A stretch of DNA of 6,593 nt from Crocinitomicaceae bacterium (GTDB lineage: Bacteria > Bacteroidota > Bacteroidia > Flavobacteriales_D > Crocinitomicaceae), in assembly GCA_013215515.1 (NCBI GenBank), contig JABSPC010000006.1:1-6593 (forward strand), written 5' to 3'. The first letter of the stretch is position 1, and every line of letters begins with the position of its first letter. The translations under genes and the position numbers were made by a program. The notes below the pieces were generated by a model, which saw nothing but the letters and a program-made list of their open reading frames with translations, had not been told where the DNA came from and searched no databases. Positions 5,574 through 6,593 of the stretch are shown here, piece by piece.

Positions 5574-6593
5574 ATGAAATTCGATCTAAAAGCATTTTTC
5601 CTTAAAAACTGGCAACATTTTGTGGCCATAGCATTTTTTTTCATCGTGGCGGTTGTGTTTTACTCACCCCAAATGGATGGGATGAGATTGAAGCAACATG
5701 ATATTGAGCAATGGAGAGGAATGGCTCATGAAACATATGAATTTAGAGATGATACTGGTGAAGAAGCCTTGTGGACGAATTCAATGTTTGGCGGAATGCC
5801 TACGACTCAAATTTCGGTAAAATACCCAGGGAATATTTTTGGTCAAATAAAAAGTTGGTACTTCAAGTCGTTTCCGGGTGCAAAGGGATATCTTCTTCTG
5901 CATATGCTTTGTTTTTATGCCTTTGCGTTGTTTTTGAGAATTAAGCCTATTATTGGCGCCTTAGGTGCAATTGCTTTTTCATTCTCTTGTTATGAAATTT
6001 TAATCGTTCAAGCGGGCCATGTTACCAAGTCAATTGCCACGGCATTTATGGCGCCGACACTAGGTGCATTTATATATGCCTATCGGAGTCATAGGATATG
6101 GGGGATTCTATTTGCCACCTTATTTATGGGCTATGAGATAGGCGCCAATCATCTTCAAGTAACCTATTATTTCCTTTTCTTGCTTATTGCCGTAGGTGTC
6201 TATTTCTTATTTAAATATTATAAGAACAAAGAATTAAAGTCCTTTTTCATTACTTCTGGAGGGCTAATCCTAGGGTTTATTTTTGCGACGTTTATGAATA
6301 TGGGTAATGTTCTATTAACAGCAGAATACTCAACGTATACAATTAGGGGGGCAAATGATTTAACCATTTTGTCAGATGGAGTTGAAGTCGAAAATCAAAC
6401 TTCAGGATTGGATCGAGGCTATATTACCAATTGGTCTTATGGGGTTGGAGAGTCTTTCAATATGCTTTCACCAAGTGTAATGGGAGGTGGTTCCTTTGCC
6501 ATTGGAGGAAGTCAATTTGAAGAAATTGTAGATGATTCAGAATTTGACATACCAGCGCAAAATGACTTAAAAGGCATGGTGCCCTATTGGGGG
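5574..6593 (+). CDS. YfhO-family multi-pass membrane protein, N-terminal part (right end cut)
   Basis: The frame is open from ATG 5574 to the window edge (340 codons, no stop). There is no Shine-Dalgarno sequence, as usual in this phylum. Predicted membrane segments lie at about 14-31, 106-122, 125-145, 155-171, 175-189, 198-215 and 223-240. Typical motifs of the Bacteroidota YfhO-like family are present: QHDIEQWRGMAHE (41-53), LWTNSMFGGMPTTQIS (66-81), AGHVTKS (147-153), NHLQVTYY (192-199), AEYSTYTIRG (250-259), then ITNWSYGVGESFNMLSP (274-290) and a Gly-rich GGGS. The first outside loop carries Asp43, placed like the catalytic acid of GT-C-fold lipid-linked sugar transferases. In Bacillus subtilis, YfhO is implicated in glycosylating lipoteichoic acid, while the substrate in Bacteroidota is unknown to me. 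Full-length members are usually around 800 residues, so less than half is seen. It is transcribed away from the operon and is probably functionally separate. Confidence 0.9.
   Translation, partial: MKFDLKAFFLKNWQHFVAIAFFFIVAVVFYSPQMDGMRLKQHDIEQWRGMAHETYEFRDDTGEEALWTNSMFGGMPTTQISVKYPGNIFGQIKSWYFKSFPGAKGYLLLHMLCFYAFALFLRIKPIIGALGAIAFSFSCYEILIVQAGHVTKSIATAFMAPTLGAFIYAYRSHRIWGILFATLFMGYEIGANHLQVTYYFLFLLIAVGVYFLFKYYKNKELKSFFITSGGLILGFIFATFMNMGNVLLTAEYSTYTIRGANDLTILSDGVEVENQTSGLDRGYITNWSYGVGESFNMLSPSVMGGGSFAIGGSQFEEIVDDSEFDIPAQNDLKGMVPYWG

Noticed and set aside
1..6593. tRNA, rRNA, CRISPR array, insertion sequence or attachment site
   Set aside because: No cloverleaf, repeat-spacer pattern, transposase motif or terminal inverted repeats were seen. 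Coding genes account for nearly the whole window.

Overview
The window looks like chromosomal DNA of a Bacteroidota member, most likely of the Flavobacteriia type. The DNA is AT-rich by eye. Starts lack clear Shine-Dalgarno sequences, with one partial exception. The one good promoter candidate has the Bacteroidota form (TTG, 17 nt, TAnnTTTG). The recognisable proteins (a YfhO-like membrane protein, a TPR-like solenoid protein and a HEAT-like protein) are all of kinds familiar from that phylum. I cannot name a genus.

Layout. Bases 1-65 hold no complete gene, perhaps only the 3' tip of a rightward gene. From 5373 down to 66, six genes lie head-to-tail on the minus strand with gaps of 10, 3, 25, 6 and 38 nt, which looks like one operon. 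In transcription order they are four paralogous secreted proteins of 320-325 aa (called here P1 to P4), a 175-aa secreted protein with a HEAT-like segment, and a 273-aa secreted TPR-like protein. A 200-nt divergent intergenic region (5374-5573) carries the promoter candidate for this operon. A rightward gene starts at 5574 and runs off the right edge. It encodes the N-terminal 340 residues of a YfhO-family multi-pass membrane protein and is the most securely identified product here.

The four paralogues are the heart of the window. Each has a signal peptide, then a beta-rich N-terminal domain of about 100 residues (YSIDG and PGxHxF motifs). A conserved C-terminal domain of about 180 residues follows, running from K-P-V-I-Y-L-Y-P-E through YPxYxxGW, YNYLFWE and SKExxDxIT to a terminal (L/I)EWGG. 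I recognise this C-terminal domain from hypothetical secreted proteins of other bacteria, including Firmicutes, but know of no assigned function. The outer copies (P1, P4) resemble each other, and the inner copies (P2, P3) resemble each other, giving an A-B-B-A order. All six operon products are predicted to be exported. None shows a convincing lipobox or a type IX sorting domain, so they may form a periplasmic or secreted set. That joint role is inference from co-linearity only.
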